Shown here: one piece after another, positions 7,143 to 13,788 of the stretch
Layout: every line of letters begins with the position of its first letter
How positions within the stretch are numbered: position 1 is the first letter of the stretch
NCBI RefSeq assembly: GCF_002506515.1
Contig: NZ_DAXS01000041.1
Span: 41,026-59,673 of the forward strand
Direction: 5' to 3'
Source of the DNA: Caldivirga sp. UBA161
Lineage (GTDB): Archaea > Thermoproteota > Thermoprotei > Thermoproteales > Thermocladiaceae
DNA: 18,648 nucleotides
The notes under the pieces: generated by a model
What the model was told of the DNA's origin: nothing
The model's database searches: none
The model's input: only the letters and a program-made list of their open reading frames with translations
Translations under genes and position numbers: made by a program

Positions 7143-7706
7143 ATGGAGGGTTTAAGCCGCATAGACATAACGTTCTACGGCAGAGGAGGGCAAGGTGCAG
7201 TTACTGCAGCGCAAGTTTTAGCTGAAGCTGCAATACATAGTGGCCTCTTCGCATCAGCGTTCCCTGAATATGGGGCTGAACGTAGGGGTGCCCCTGTTAG
7301 GGCTTATGTGAGGATTGCTAACCAGTACCTTGGTATCAGGGAACCCATAGAGAAGCCTGATATATCAGTGGTCTTCGACACAAGGCTTGTGGATTTATTC
7401 AACATAACTAAGATAACTAAGCCAAATGGTACAATAGTGATAAACTCCAGTGAGGATTATGCTAAGCAAATGCTTAGTCAGTTTAATGGTAAGGTAGTTT
7501 ACGTAGATGCCTACGGTATATCAATGAAGTACCTAGGTAAGGCCATAGTAAACACACCGATGCTTGGTGCATTACTGAGGGTAGTGGGGATGATTAATAT
7601 TGAGGTGGTTAAGGAGTTAATTAAGGGCACTTTCAGGGGGAGAGTCGGTCAATTAAATGCTGAAGCAATTGATGAGGCATATAAGTTGGCTAGGGTGATA
7701 CCATGA
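7143..7706 (+). CDS. porG: Pyruvate:ferredoxin oxidoreductase gamma subunit
   Basis: Gamma subunit (187 residues, full length) of the cytoplasmic four-subunit 2-oxoacid:ferredoxin oxidoreductase, which converts pyruvate and CoA to acetyl-CoA and CO2 with reduction of ferredoxin. Family motifs: YGRGGQGAVTAAQVLAEAA at residues 12-30, FPEYGAERRGAPVRAYVRI at 40-58, and NTPMLGALLRVVG near 139-151. First gene of a porG-D-A-B operon, the same order as in Pyrococcus. The ATG at 7143 sits about 27 bp after a TATA box. Its stop overlaps the porD start (ATGA). The pyruvate preference is inferred from gene order; a 2-ketoisovalerate-type enzyme cannot be excluded. Confidence 0.93.
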   Translation: MEGLSRIDITFYGRGGQGAVTAAQVLAEAAIHSGLFASAFPEYGAERRGAPVRAYVRIANQYLGIREPIEKPDISVVFDTRLVDLFNITKITKPNGTIVINSSEDYAKQMLSQFNGKVVYVDAYGISMKYLGKAIVNTPMLGALLRVVGMINIEVVKELIKGTFRGRVGQLNAEAIDEAYKLARVIP

Positions 7707-8026
7707 GTGAGCTCAAGTCCTGGACCCAAATACCCATAGGGGGTTACATAATTGAGCCTAAGAATTCCATTAATAATAAGACTGGCTCATGGAGGACCCA
7801 AAGGCCAGTAATAAACCAAGACGCATGCACTAGATGCCGCATATGCTGGCTCTACTGCCCTGAACCAGCGATACTTGAGCTTGATAAGCCCTATGTGGCT
7901 AAGAATGGGAGGAAGTATAATATTACATTTGAGGTTAATTATGATTACTGTAAGGGCTGTGGCATATGTGCAAATGAATGCCCAGTTAAGGCAATAAAAA
8001 TGGTGCCTGAGGTGGTTCAGCAATGA
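7703..8026 (+). CDS. porD: Pyruvate:ferredoxin oxidoreductase delta subunit (2[4Fe-4S] ferredoxin-like)
   Basis: The 107-residue electron-transfer subunit that carries electrons from the TPP/Fe-S core to external ferredoxin. Two intact CxxCxxCxxxCP motifs: C42, C45, C48, C52 and C83, C86, C89, C93, each able to hold a [4Fe-4S] cluster. The N-terminal 35 residues (PIGGYIIEPKNS...GSWRTQRP) are the usual PorD lead-in. It overlaps porG and porA by 4 bp each, so the subunits are translationally coupled and made in fixed ratio. A GGTGAT sequence precedes the ATG. Confidence 0.95.
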   Translation: MSELKSWTQIPIGGYIIEPKNSINNKTGSWRTQRPVINQDACTRCRICWLYCPEPAILELDKPYVAKNGRKYNITFEVNYDYCKGCGICANECPVKAIKMVPEVVQQ

Positions 8027-9246
8027 CGCAGGTACTTGAAAAGCAGAGGGAGAGTAGTATTGTTGTTGAGAAAAAGGGTTTAACGACAAATTACGCCATA
8101 GCCCAAGCGGTTAAGGATGTTGACGTTGACGTTATTGCAGCATACCCAATAACACCTCAGACAACCATAATCGAGAAGTTAGCCGAATACGTAGCTAATG
8201 GGGAACTTGACGCGGAGTTCATTCCTGTTGAATCAGAGCACAGTGCCTTATCAGCAGCAGTGGGTGCATCAGCAGCCGGCGCTAGGGTTTTCACAGCTAC
8301 GTCTGCTCAAGGCCTTGAGTTAATGCATGAAATACTTCACATAGCCTCAGGCCTAAGATTACCCATAGTTATGGCAGTGCCAGGTAGGGCTTTATCAGCC
8401 CCCATAAGTATACATGGTGATTACCAAGACTTAATGAACATTAGGGACACTGGATGGATTATTTACATAGCGTCCACCGCCCAGGAGGCTTATGATACTA
8501 TTATTGAAGCCTTCAGGGTTGCTGAGGATCCTAGGGTTCAATTACCAGTTATAGTATCTTATGACGGCTTCTTAATGAGCCACACCACCGAGCCTGTTGA
8601 GTTATATGACCCTAAGGTTGTACGTGAATTCACGCCCAGGAGGCTCAATACTAGGCCTATCCTTAACCCTGAGAAGCCAACAACAATTGGTGCTTTAGCA
8701 ACCCCTGACTGGTACTATGAAATAAAGTACCAGGCTATTAATGCGCTTAAGTTATCTAGGAGTGTGATTAATGAAGTGGATTCTGAATTTAATGAGAAGT
8801 TCAGTAGATCATATAAGCCTGTAGAGGGCTTCATGATTGATGATGCTGACTATGTCCTAGTCACATACGGTGGTGCAGCAACTTGGAATGCCCTTGAGGC
8901 GGCTAAGGAGGCTAGGGATAGGGGGCTTAAGGCTGGTGTACTTAGGATTAGGCTCTTTAGGCCCTTCCCAGCGGATGATCTTACTAAGGCACTCTCCAAT
9001 GCTAAGGCTATTGCTGTTGTTGATAGGGCTGTGGCGCCAGGTTCACCCATAGAGGGGCCGGTCTTTAAGGACGTCTACATAGCCCTACACATGGCTGGTA
9101 TCGATAAGCCAATGCTCTCAGTAATACATGGCCTCTCACAGCGTACAATGTACATAAGGGACTTCTATGAATTATACTATAGGCTTAAGGATATTGCTAA
9201 AGTTGGTAAATCACCGCAGGAATCATTATTCATGGGGTTGAGGTGA
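8023..9246 (+). CDS. porA: Pyruvate:ferredoxin oxidoreductase alpha subunit
   Basis: Alpha subunit of 407 residues, the usual length. It supplies the PYR-type domain that activates TPP bound by the beta subunit. Motifs: TTNYAIAQAVKD, AYPITPQTTIIEKLAEY, and FIPVESEHSALSAAVGASAAGARVFTATSAQGL with the Glu that contacts the TPP aminopyrimidine ring. A second domain with FMIDDADYVLVTYGG and GVLRIRLFRPFP provides the CoA-side fold. It overlaps porD by 4 bp with GAGGTGG before the ATG. Its stop overlaps the possible porB starts. Confidence 0.95.
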   Translation: MTQVLEKQRESSIVVEKKGLTTNYAIAQAVKDVDVDVIAAYPITPQTTIIEKLAEYVANGELDAEFIPVESEHSALSAAVGASAAGARVFTATSAQGLELMHEILHIASGLRLPIVMAVPGRALSAPISIHGDYQDLMNIRDTGWIIYIASTAQEAYDTIIEAFRVAEDPRVQLPVIVSYDGFLMSHTTEPVELYDPKVVREFTPRRLNTRPILNPEKPTTIGALATPDWYYEIKYQAINALKLSRSVINEVDSEFNEKFSRSYKPVEGFMIDDADYVLVTYGGAATWNALEAAKEARDRGLKAGVLRIRLFRPFPADDLTKALSNAKAIAVVDRAVAPGSPIEGPVFKDVYIALHMAGIDKPMLSVIHGLSQRTMYIRDFYELYYRLKDIAKVGKSPQESLFMGLR

Positions 9247-10211
9247 TGGGGATGGCTAAGCAGATTAAGGTAGGTATAAGAACCATATGGGATGTACCTA
9301 AGGAGGAGTATTTTGGGCCTGGTCAACTAACATGCGCTGGCTGCGGACCATCGCTGGCGGTTAGGCTTATGCTTAAGGTGGCTGGACCAAACACAATAAT
9401 AGCTAACGCCACTGGCTGCATTGAAGTAACCTCAACTCAATACCCATATACTGCCTGGGCTGTACCTTACATTCACGTAGCCTTTGAGAACGCGGCTGCT
9501 GTTGCATCAGGGATTGAGGCTGCTTTAAAGGCACTTAACAGGAAGGGTATAGCTAATACTAAGGCTAAGGTAATTGCCCTGGCTGGTGACGGTGGAACAT
9601 ACGATATTGGTATTCAAGCCTTAAGCGGAATGTTGGAGAGGGGCCATGGTGTATTATATGTGCTGTACGATAATGAGGCGTACATGAACACTGGCATACA
9701 GCGTTCAGGTGGTACGCCGCGCTTCGCATGGACCACTACATCACCAGTAGGCAGTAAGATTAGGGGTAAGGTTCAAAGTAAGAAGGATATAATGAGCATC
9801 GTCATAGCCCACCGGATACCATACGCCGCCACAGCAAGCATAGCGTACCCAATTGACTTCATGAATAAGGTTAAGAAGGCGCTTGATGCATTGGATGAAG
9901 GGCCAGCATTCCTACATGTGTTTGCTCCATGCCCACCAGGTTGGAGAATTGATGAAAGTAAGACGGTTGAGATAGCTAGGCTAGCTGTGGATACTGGGGT
10001 ATTCCCACTTTATGAGTGGGATCACGGCAAATTCAGGCTTAATCCACCTAGTAATGCTCATATTGATAAGTCAAAGAGGAAGCCGCTTATAAATTACATT
10101 AAGCCCCAGGGTAGGTTTGCGCACATGAAGGAGGATGAGATTAAGGCGATGGAGGCTGAAGTAGATAATTACTGGGATTACTTAATAAGGCTACTTAAGG
10201 CCTTTGGTTAA
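9243..10211 (+). CDS. porB: Pyruvate:ferredoxin oxidoreductase beta subunit (TPP and Fe-S binding)
   Basis: Binds TPP and a [4Fe-4S] cluster; carries out decarboxylation. Numbered from the GTG at 9243, cluster Cys are C31, C34, C59 and C230 (CAGC, ATGC, APCPPGW). The TPP/Mg motif is GDGGTYDIG...N (115-144). Length 322 is normal. Three starts are possible: GTG 9243, ATG 9246 and ATG 9252. A GAGGTG ribosome binding site at 9240-9245 has proper spacing only for ATG 9252, so the protein probably begins MAKQIKV. It closes the por operon; the next gene is on the opposite strand 46 bp away. Confidence 0.94.
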   Translation: MMGMAKQIKVGIRTIWDVPKEEYFGPGQLTCAGCGPSLAVRLMLKVAGPNTIIANATGCIEVTSTQYPYTAWAVPYIHVAFENAAAVASGIEAALKALNRKGIANTKAKVIALAGDGGTYDIGIQALSGMLERGHGVLYVLYDNEAYMNTGIQRSGGTPRFAWTTTSPVGSKIRGKVQSKKDIMSIVIAHRIPYAATASIAYPIDFMNKVKKALDALDEGPAFLHVFAPCPPGWRIDESKTVEIARLAVDTGVFPLYEWDHGKFRLNPPSNAHIDKSKRKPLINYIKPQGRFAHMKEDEIKAMEAEVDNYWDYLIRLLKAFG

Positions 10212-10257
10212 TTAAATCCTAATTATTAGCATTAAAGTTATTAACTATTATCATCAT

Positions 10258-10554
10258 TTAAGCAAGCCACTCAATTTCATTAGCCCAGAAGCTTAATTCA
10301 TCTGGGCTTAACCTCCTCTTTGTGTTCCCAGATTCAACAAAGGCGTCGGTGATTTCAACAATCTCACCCCTCCTTAATCCCACTACCCTAATAATGGTTT
10401 CACCGTAATTACTCTCGAACTCTGATGTTGAGGATGCAGACTCCTCCGTTGGTGGATAAAATAACACCTCAATATTATCGCCATTCTCAATCATCCTGTA
10501 GGCTGGGTGCCTAGTAGCAATTCTCTTAAGCTTACTATAGCTTACGCTCACCAT
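10258..10554 (-). CDS. Conserved-type small hypothetical protein
   Basis: Not recognised. A 98-residue acidic soluble protein with no Cys, membrane segment or signal. N-terminal KLKRIATRHPAYRMIENGDNIEVLFYPP suggests a small alpha/beta fold. A Ser/Glu-rich linker (about 35-50) precedes ETIIRVVGLRRGEIVEITDAFVESG, which has a beta-barrel feel, and a C-terminal helix ends SFWANEIEWLA. Codon use matches its neighbours, and a TATA element lies about 33 bp before the ATG, so it is likely a real single-gene unit between porB and pelota. Confidence 0.7.
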   Translation of the reverse strand: MVSVSYSKLKRIATRHPAYRMIENGDNIEVLFYPPTEESASSTSEFESNYGETIIRVVGLRRGEIVEITDAFVESGNTKRRLSPDELSFWANEIEWLA

Positions 10555-10581
10555 ACTAGGTCACCACTAGCTTTAACCATG

Positions 10582-10592
10582 CATTTAAATCA
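10582..10592 (-). promoter_or_regulatory. TATA box for the 98-residue hypothetical gene
   Basis: Minus-strand GATTTAAATG, centred about 33 bp upstream of the ATG at 10554. Confidence 0.45.
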
Positions 10593-10605
10593 CTTATCCA
10601 GTGCA

Positions 10606-11616
10606 CTACTTAATCCTGAATCTAAGTAATGCCGCCAACCCCCCTAATCCACTAAGTAGCTTACCTGCCTCACTACCCTCAGGCACTATCACTAATTTAG
10701 CCCTAGTCCTAATACACTCATCTACAATGCGCCTGGATTCCTCAGCCTTCTCCATTAAAAGCTTATCAAGCATTGCCACTGAGTCAACTGCCCCCATGCT
10801 TAAGGCTTCATAAATCTCATCACCAAGGGCCACTAAGCCGCTGCCTTTACTTAACTCCTCCATAATTCTATTAACAGTATTATAACCTAACTTAAGGCCA
10901 ACCTTATCTAAGTAGCCCCTCCTCTCAACCTCATAGATACCGCTTAATCCACCTTCAGAAACAATGGCATTTTCAATGATTACTCCCTTAACATCAATAT
11001 TGGGAATACTATTCATTAGCATTCCCTGAGCGGCAATGATTAAGGCATTGGGTTTATGAATTTCAGCCAATTGTTTAACAACCTTGGAGATATCATCAAT
11101 ATACCTCTGATTAATTAATGACCCCCCGCTCTCCTTACTTTGAATATAATTATTATTAATTGTAGCAATAACGCTTACACCAAGCCTAGTAGCCAATGCT
11201 ACTGTGGTTTCCTCGATGGATATTGATGCAATGATGACCTTAATACCGGAGCTAAGCGTGTTAATTAACTGTTCAAGGTAATCCCTACTAATACTCCTCA
11301 TAATCTTCAACATTGAACCAATCCCCACTTCAAGGCTATGGTAACTTCCACCAGCTCCCTCAAGCCACTCAGGATAATCCTCAATAATCCCCCTAACCCT
11401 CAAAACACCCCTGGGTTCATGGAATTCAAGTTCCTTAACCCTAATACCCAGGTAAACCTTCTCTCTACGAAATCGCTCCCCACTCCTACCTCTAACTTCC
11501 CTAACAGTCCAAGAGTAAACTAAGTCACCTGGCTTAAGAGTAAGGTAAAGTATGAATAGGTCCTCAACCCTCTCCACAGTCAACTCAACGAAATTCTTAC
11601 CCTCATTAATCTTCAT
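10606..11616 (-). CDS. pelA: Pelota/Dom34-family mRNA surveillance and ribosome rescue protein
   Basis: Archaeal Pelota enters the A site of stalled ribosomes with aEF1A and works with ABCE1 to split them. The N-terminal Sm-like domain has VERVEDLFILYLTLKPGD, REKVYLGIRVKELEFHEPRG and GSYHSLEVG. The central eRF1-like domain starts near VIIASISIEETTVALATR, and the C-terminal eRF1_3 domain has YEALSMGAVDSVAMLDKLL and KLVIVPEGSEAGKLL. There is no GGQ, as expected for Pelota. ATGs occur at 11628, 11622 and 11616. The only upstream TATA box lies just 16 bp from 11628 but about 28 bp from 11616, and MKI is the usual family start, so 11616 (336 residues) is chosen. Confidence 0.9.
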   Translation of the reverse strand: MKINEGKNFVELTVERVEDLFILYLTLKPGDLVYSWTVREVRGRSGERFRREKVYLGIRVKELEFHEPRGVLRVRGIIEDYPEWLEGAGGSYHSLEVGIGSMLKIMRSISRDYLEQLINTLSSGIKVIIASISIEETTVALATRLGVSVIATINNNYIQSKESGGSLINQRYIDDISKVVKQLAEIHKPNALIIAAQGMLMNSIPNIDVKGVIIENAIVSEGGLSGIYEVERRGYLDKVGLKLGYNTVNRIMEELSKGSGLVALGDEIYEALSMGAVDSVAMLDKLLMEKAEESRRIVDECIRTRAKLVIVPEGSEAGKLLSGLGGLAALLRFRIK

Positions 11617-11640
11617 TAGCATCAGCATCCTTTAGCAACC

Positions 11641-11648
11641 TTTTAAAC
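11641..11648. promoter_or_regulatory. Single TATA element shared by divergent pelA and shikimate kinase promoters
   Basis: TTTTAAAC, read GTTTAAAA on the other strand, is the only TATA-like sequence between the genes. It is centred about 25 bp from the GTG at 11669 and about 28 bp from the ATG at 11616, the distance expected for leaderless starts in both directions. Confidence 0.6.
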
Positions 11649-11668
11649 TAACCTGCAGTAACTTCACC

Positions 11669-12475
11669 GTGGAGTACACGACCTATGGGGGTGTCTCAAT
11701 AATTAATGCAATACCATCATTAAGAGGGGGCACTATGGCTATTGATTTACCTGTTAGGGTTAGTGTAAGTAAGGGTGAATGCCCAATGGATGAGTTCACC
11801 TCATTCATAGTTAAATACGCCTCAGCAAAATTAGGGGTTAGGGAAGAGTACTGCATTAGGGTTAACAGTAATGTGCCGGTGGCCAGTGGATTGAAGAGTA
11901 ATAGTGCAGTGGCTGTTGGAGTAACCTATGCATTAGCGAAGGCCACTGGGGCTGAGTTAAGTAAAATTGATGTAATTAGGATTGCTGCTGAGGCGACTAA
12001 GGTTCATGGTTCATCAATAACAGGGGCCTTTGATGATGCATCAGCATCATTACTAGGAGGAGTAGTATTAACTGATAATCGGCTTATGAAGGTAATTAAG
12101 CACATTAACCCACCCAATGATGTAGTAGTGGTTGTAACAGGCTTTAAGGAGGGTAAGAAACCCATTAATATTAATGCCCTCAGGGATTTAAGAAGCCTCT
12201 ACCATGATTTAATGCATTGGGCATTGGAAGGTAAGTTATGGGAAGCCGCAACAATTAACGGTATTATGGTGGCTAAGGCGCTGGGTTATGTTAAACAATT
12301 AAGCGCAATCAGTGAGGCCTTAGGTAGTGGGGCCTTAGCCGCTGGCGTGAGTGGTAATGGGCCATCAATTTACGCAGTGTTTAAGGTTGGTGAGGAGGGG
12401 CCTTTCATTGATTACATTAATAAGCATTGGGGTTACATAACACTCACTAAGCCTATTCCAGTATTAAGCATCTAA
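11669..12475 (+). CDS. aroK: Archaeal-type shikimate kinase (GHMP superfamily)
   Basis: Phosphorylates shikimate to shikimate 3-phosphate, the fifth step of the shikimate pathway, just before the EPSP synthase encoded at 16589-17833. 268 residues, typical of the archaeal GHMP enzyme and unrelated to bacterial AroK. Motifs: N-terminal GGVSIINAIPSLRGGTMAIDLPV; the GHMP ATP loop VPVASGLKSNSAVAVG (69-84); KVHGSSITGAFDDASASLLGGV (about 111-132, with the GAFDD segment); and the C-terminal GAGVSGNGPSIYAVF-type glycine motif, here AAGVSGNGPS. Starts at GTG 11669, 25 bp after the TATA element it shares with pelota. Distinguished from mevalonate and homoserine kinases by the GAFDD segment and N-terminus. 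Confidence 0.9.
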   Translation: MEYTTYGGVSIINAIPSLRGGTMAIDLPVRVSVSKGECPMDEFTSFIVKYASAKLGVREEYCIRVNSNVPVASGLKSNSAVAVGVTYALAKATGAELSKIDVIRIAAEATKVHGSSITGAFDDASASLLGGVVLTDNRLMKVIKHINPPNDVVVVVTGFKEGKKPININALRDLRSLYHDLMHWALEGKLWEAATINGIMVAKALGYVKQLSAISEALGSGALAAGVSGNGPSIYAVFKVGEEGPFIDYINKHWGYITLTKPIPVLSI

Positions 12476-12503
12476 CATTACCTAGTTTTAACCAAAGACA
12501 TAG

Positions 12504-12513
12504 GTTTTTAAAG
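12504..12513 (+). promoter_or_regulatory. TATA box for hsp20-rpoH
   Basis: GTTTTTAAAG, centred about 25 bp before the hsp20 ATG at 12534; the mRNA would be leaderless. Confidence 0.6.
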
Positions 12514-12533
12514 CTAGCTTAACTGAGATTACT

Positions 12534-13064
12534 ATGTCTTGGTTTGAGGACTTTGATGAATGGTTTAAGAAGTGGAGGAAGTTTGTTGAGGAATTTGAAA
12601 AGGAGGTTGAGAAGGAGATTGAGGATACTTTAAGGCCATTAAGTGAGAGGCAGGGTACGAAGAAGGGGAAGAGTAATGTTTATTACTATGGTTTTGAAAT
12701 AACAATGGGTCCTGATGGTAAACCTAAGATTAAGGAGTTTGGTAACGTTAGGCCATGGAGTAGGCCCCTAGTGAGTGAGGAATCTGAACCATTAACTGAT
12801 GTTTACGAGGAGGAGGATACTGTTAAGGTAATAATGGATATGCCTGGTGTTGATAAGGATGATATAAGCATCAGCGTAGAACCAGATGGGAGAACACTTA
12901 TTGTTGAGGCTAAGGGGAGTGATAGGAGTTATAGGAAGGAGCTTCAATTACCCACCGAGGTTGATGCAAGTAAGGCTAAGGCATCGTATAAGAATGGGGT
13001 CTTAACTATAGAATTACCGAAGCGGAGTAAAGGCAGTAGGGGCACCAGGATTAAGGTTGAGTAG
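12534..13064 (+). CDS. hsp20: Small heat shock protein, Hsp20/alpha-crystallin family
   Basis: ATP-independent holdase chaperone that forms cytoplasmic oligomers and keeps unfolding proteins soluble. Of 176 residues: an amphipathic charged N-terminal helix (WFEDFDEWFKKWRKFVEEF, 3-21), a linker, then the alpha-crystallin domain at about 85-170 with PLTDVYEEEDTVKVIMDMPG, ISISVEPDGRTLIVEA and the signature ASYKNGVLTIELPK (155-168). It ends TRIKVE, an I-x-V version of the C-terminal IxI oligomerisation motif. The next gene, rpoH, starts 2 bp after its stop, so the two are probably one transcript. Confidence 0.95.
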   Translation: MSWFEDFDEWFKKWRKFVEEFEKEVEKEIEDTLRPLSERQGTKKGKSNVYYYGFEITMGPDGKPKIKEFGNVRPWSRPLVSEESEPLTDVYEEEDTVKVIMDMPGVDKDDISISVEPDGRTLIVEAKGSDRSYRKELQLPTEVDASKAKASYKNGVLTIELPKRSKGSRGTRIKVE

Positions 13065-13066
13065 TC

Positions 13067-13354
13067 ATGCCCAGGAAAAGTACAACTGAGAGGAGGCGTA
13101 AGACTAAGGCTGAGGAGGTTTTAGAGAAGGTACTTAACCATGAATTAATGCCTAAGGCTGAAGTTGTACCTAAGGATAATGCTAAGGCATTACTTAGAAG
13201 GCTTAACGCTGCACCATGGCAATTACCCTGGATAAGGAGCACTGATCCATTAGTCAGAAGCCTAGGTGCTAAGCCTGGAGATATAATTAAGATAATTAGG
13301 AAATCCCCAACAGCAGGTGAAATCGAGGTTTATAGGTTCGTTGTCCCAGGTTAA
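13067..13354 (+). CDS. rpo5: DNA-directed RNA polymerase subunit Rpo5/RpoH
   Basis: Small subunit of the archaeal RNA polymerase (homologous to the C-terminal domain of eukaryotic Rpb5) that helps form the downstream jaw. The core is clear: NHELMPKAEVVPKDNAKALL, QLPWIRSTDPLVRSLGAKPG, and IIKIIRKSPTAGE...YRFVV. The 95 residues include a basic N-terminal extension of about 20 (PRKSTTERRRKTKAEE) longer than in many homologues. The VPKHE-type motif carries Ala in place of the usual His. In many archaea this gene heads the rpoB-rpoA operon; here it follows hsp20 by 2 bp and no other polymerase gene is near. Confidence 0.95.
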   Translation: MPRKSTTERRRKTKAEEVLEKVLNHELMPKAEVVPKDNAKALLRRLNAAPWQLPWIRSTDPLVRSLGAKPGDIIKIIRKSPTAGEIEVYRFVVPG

Positions 13355-13400
13355 ACCAACTATTTTTTAACCAACCTCATACGTTAAGTATTTTAAGCAT

Positions 13401-13640
13401 TCATTTAGCCTGCTTCTTAGGCTTAACCTCACCCAATACCTCACTATATTGGCTTACTGAAAATTCCTTACCGCACTTTGGGCATGCAACAGACATACCC
13501 ATGTTGTACCATGATTCAGCTAATTCAAGCTCAAACACATGTCCACAGTATGGGCACTTAACTCTAAGCTTCAGCATCCTTTCAGGTACGCCACCAGAGT
13601 ACTCCCAATCCTCCGGCAGTTGCCATCCTTCCTCGGACAT
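13401..13640 (-). CDS. Small zinc-ribbon protein
   Basis: No named family recognised. Contains CPYCGHVFELELAESWYNMG and ACPKCGKEFSVSQ, a four-Cys zinc ribbon (CxxC ... CxxC) typical of archaeal nucleic-acid- or protein-binding adaptors. A basic tail KPKKQAK follows. An earlier in-frame ATG at 13652 would add MASP, but the TATA box at 13663-13670 is only 14-15 bp from it and 26 bp from the ATG at 13640, so the shorter 79-residue form is favoured. It converges with rpoH. Confidence 0.75.
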   Translation of the reverse strand: MSEEGWQLPEDWEYSGGVPERMLKLRVKCPYCGHVFELELAESWYNMGMSVACPKCGKEFSVSQYSEVLGEVKPKKQAK

Positions 13641-13662
13641 GGGTGAAGCCATGCCTCCCTAT

Positions 13663-13670
13663 TTTATAAA
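13663..13670 (-). promoter_or_regulatory. TATA box for the zinc-ribbon gene
   Basis: Palindromic TTTATAAA with an A-rich upstream flank (minus strand AAAAAGA). Centred 26 bp before the ATG at 13640, which decides that start. Confidence 0.6.
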
Positions 13671-13756
13671 TCTTTTTATTACTCCCGAATATTAGTTGAT
13701 TGCCGTTAATGTATTCGTCAGAAATCTTAACCAATAGATTTAAACAGCATGGAAAG

Positions 13757-13766
13757 CTTTAAATAT
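13757..13766 (+). promoter_or_regulatory. TATA box for the radical SAM gene
   Basis: CTTTAAATAT preceded by GGAAAG (BRE-like), centred about 27 bp before the ATG at 13789. Confidence 0.6.
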
Positions 13767-13788
13767 GTAAGGCAATATAGTTGGGGTA

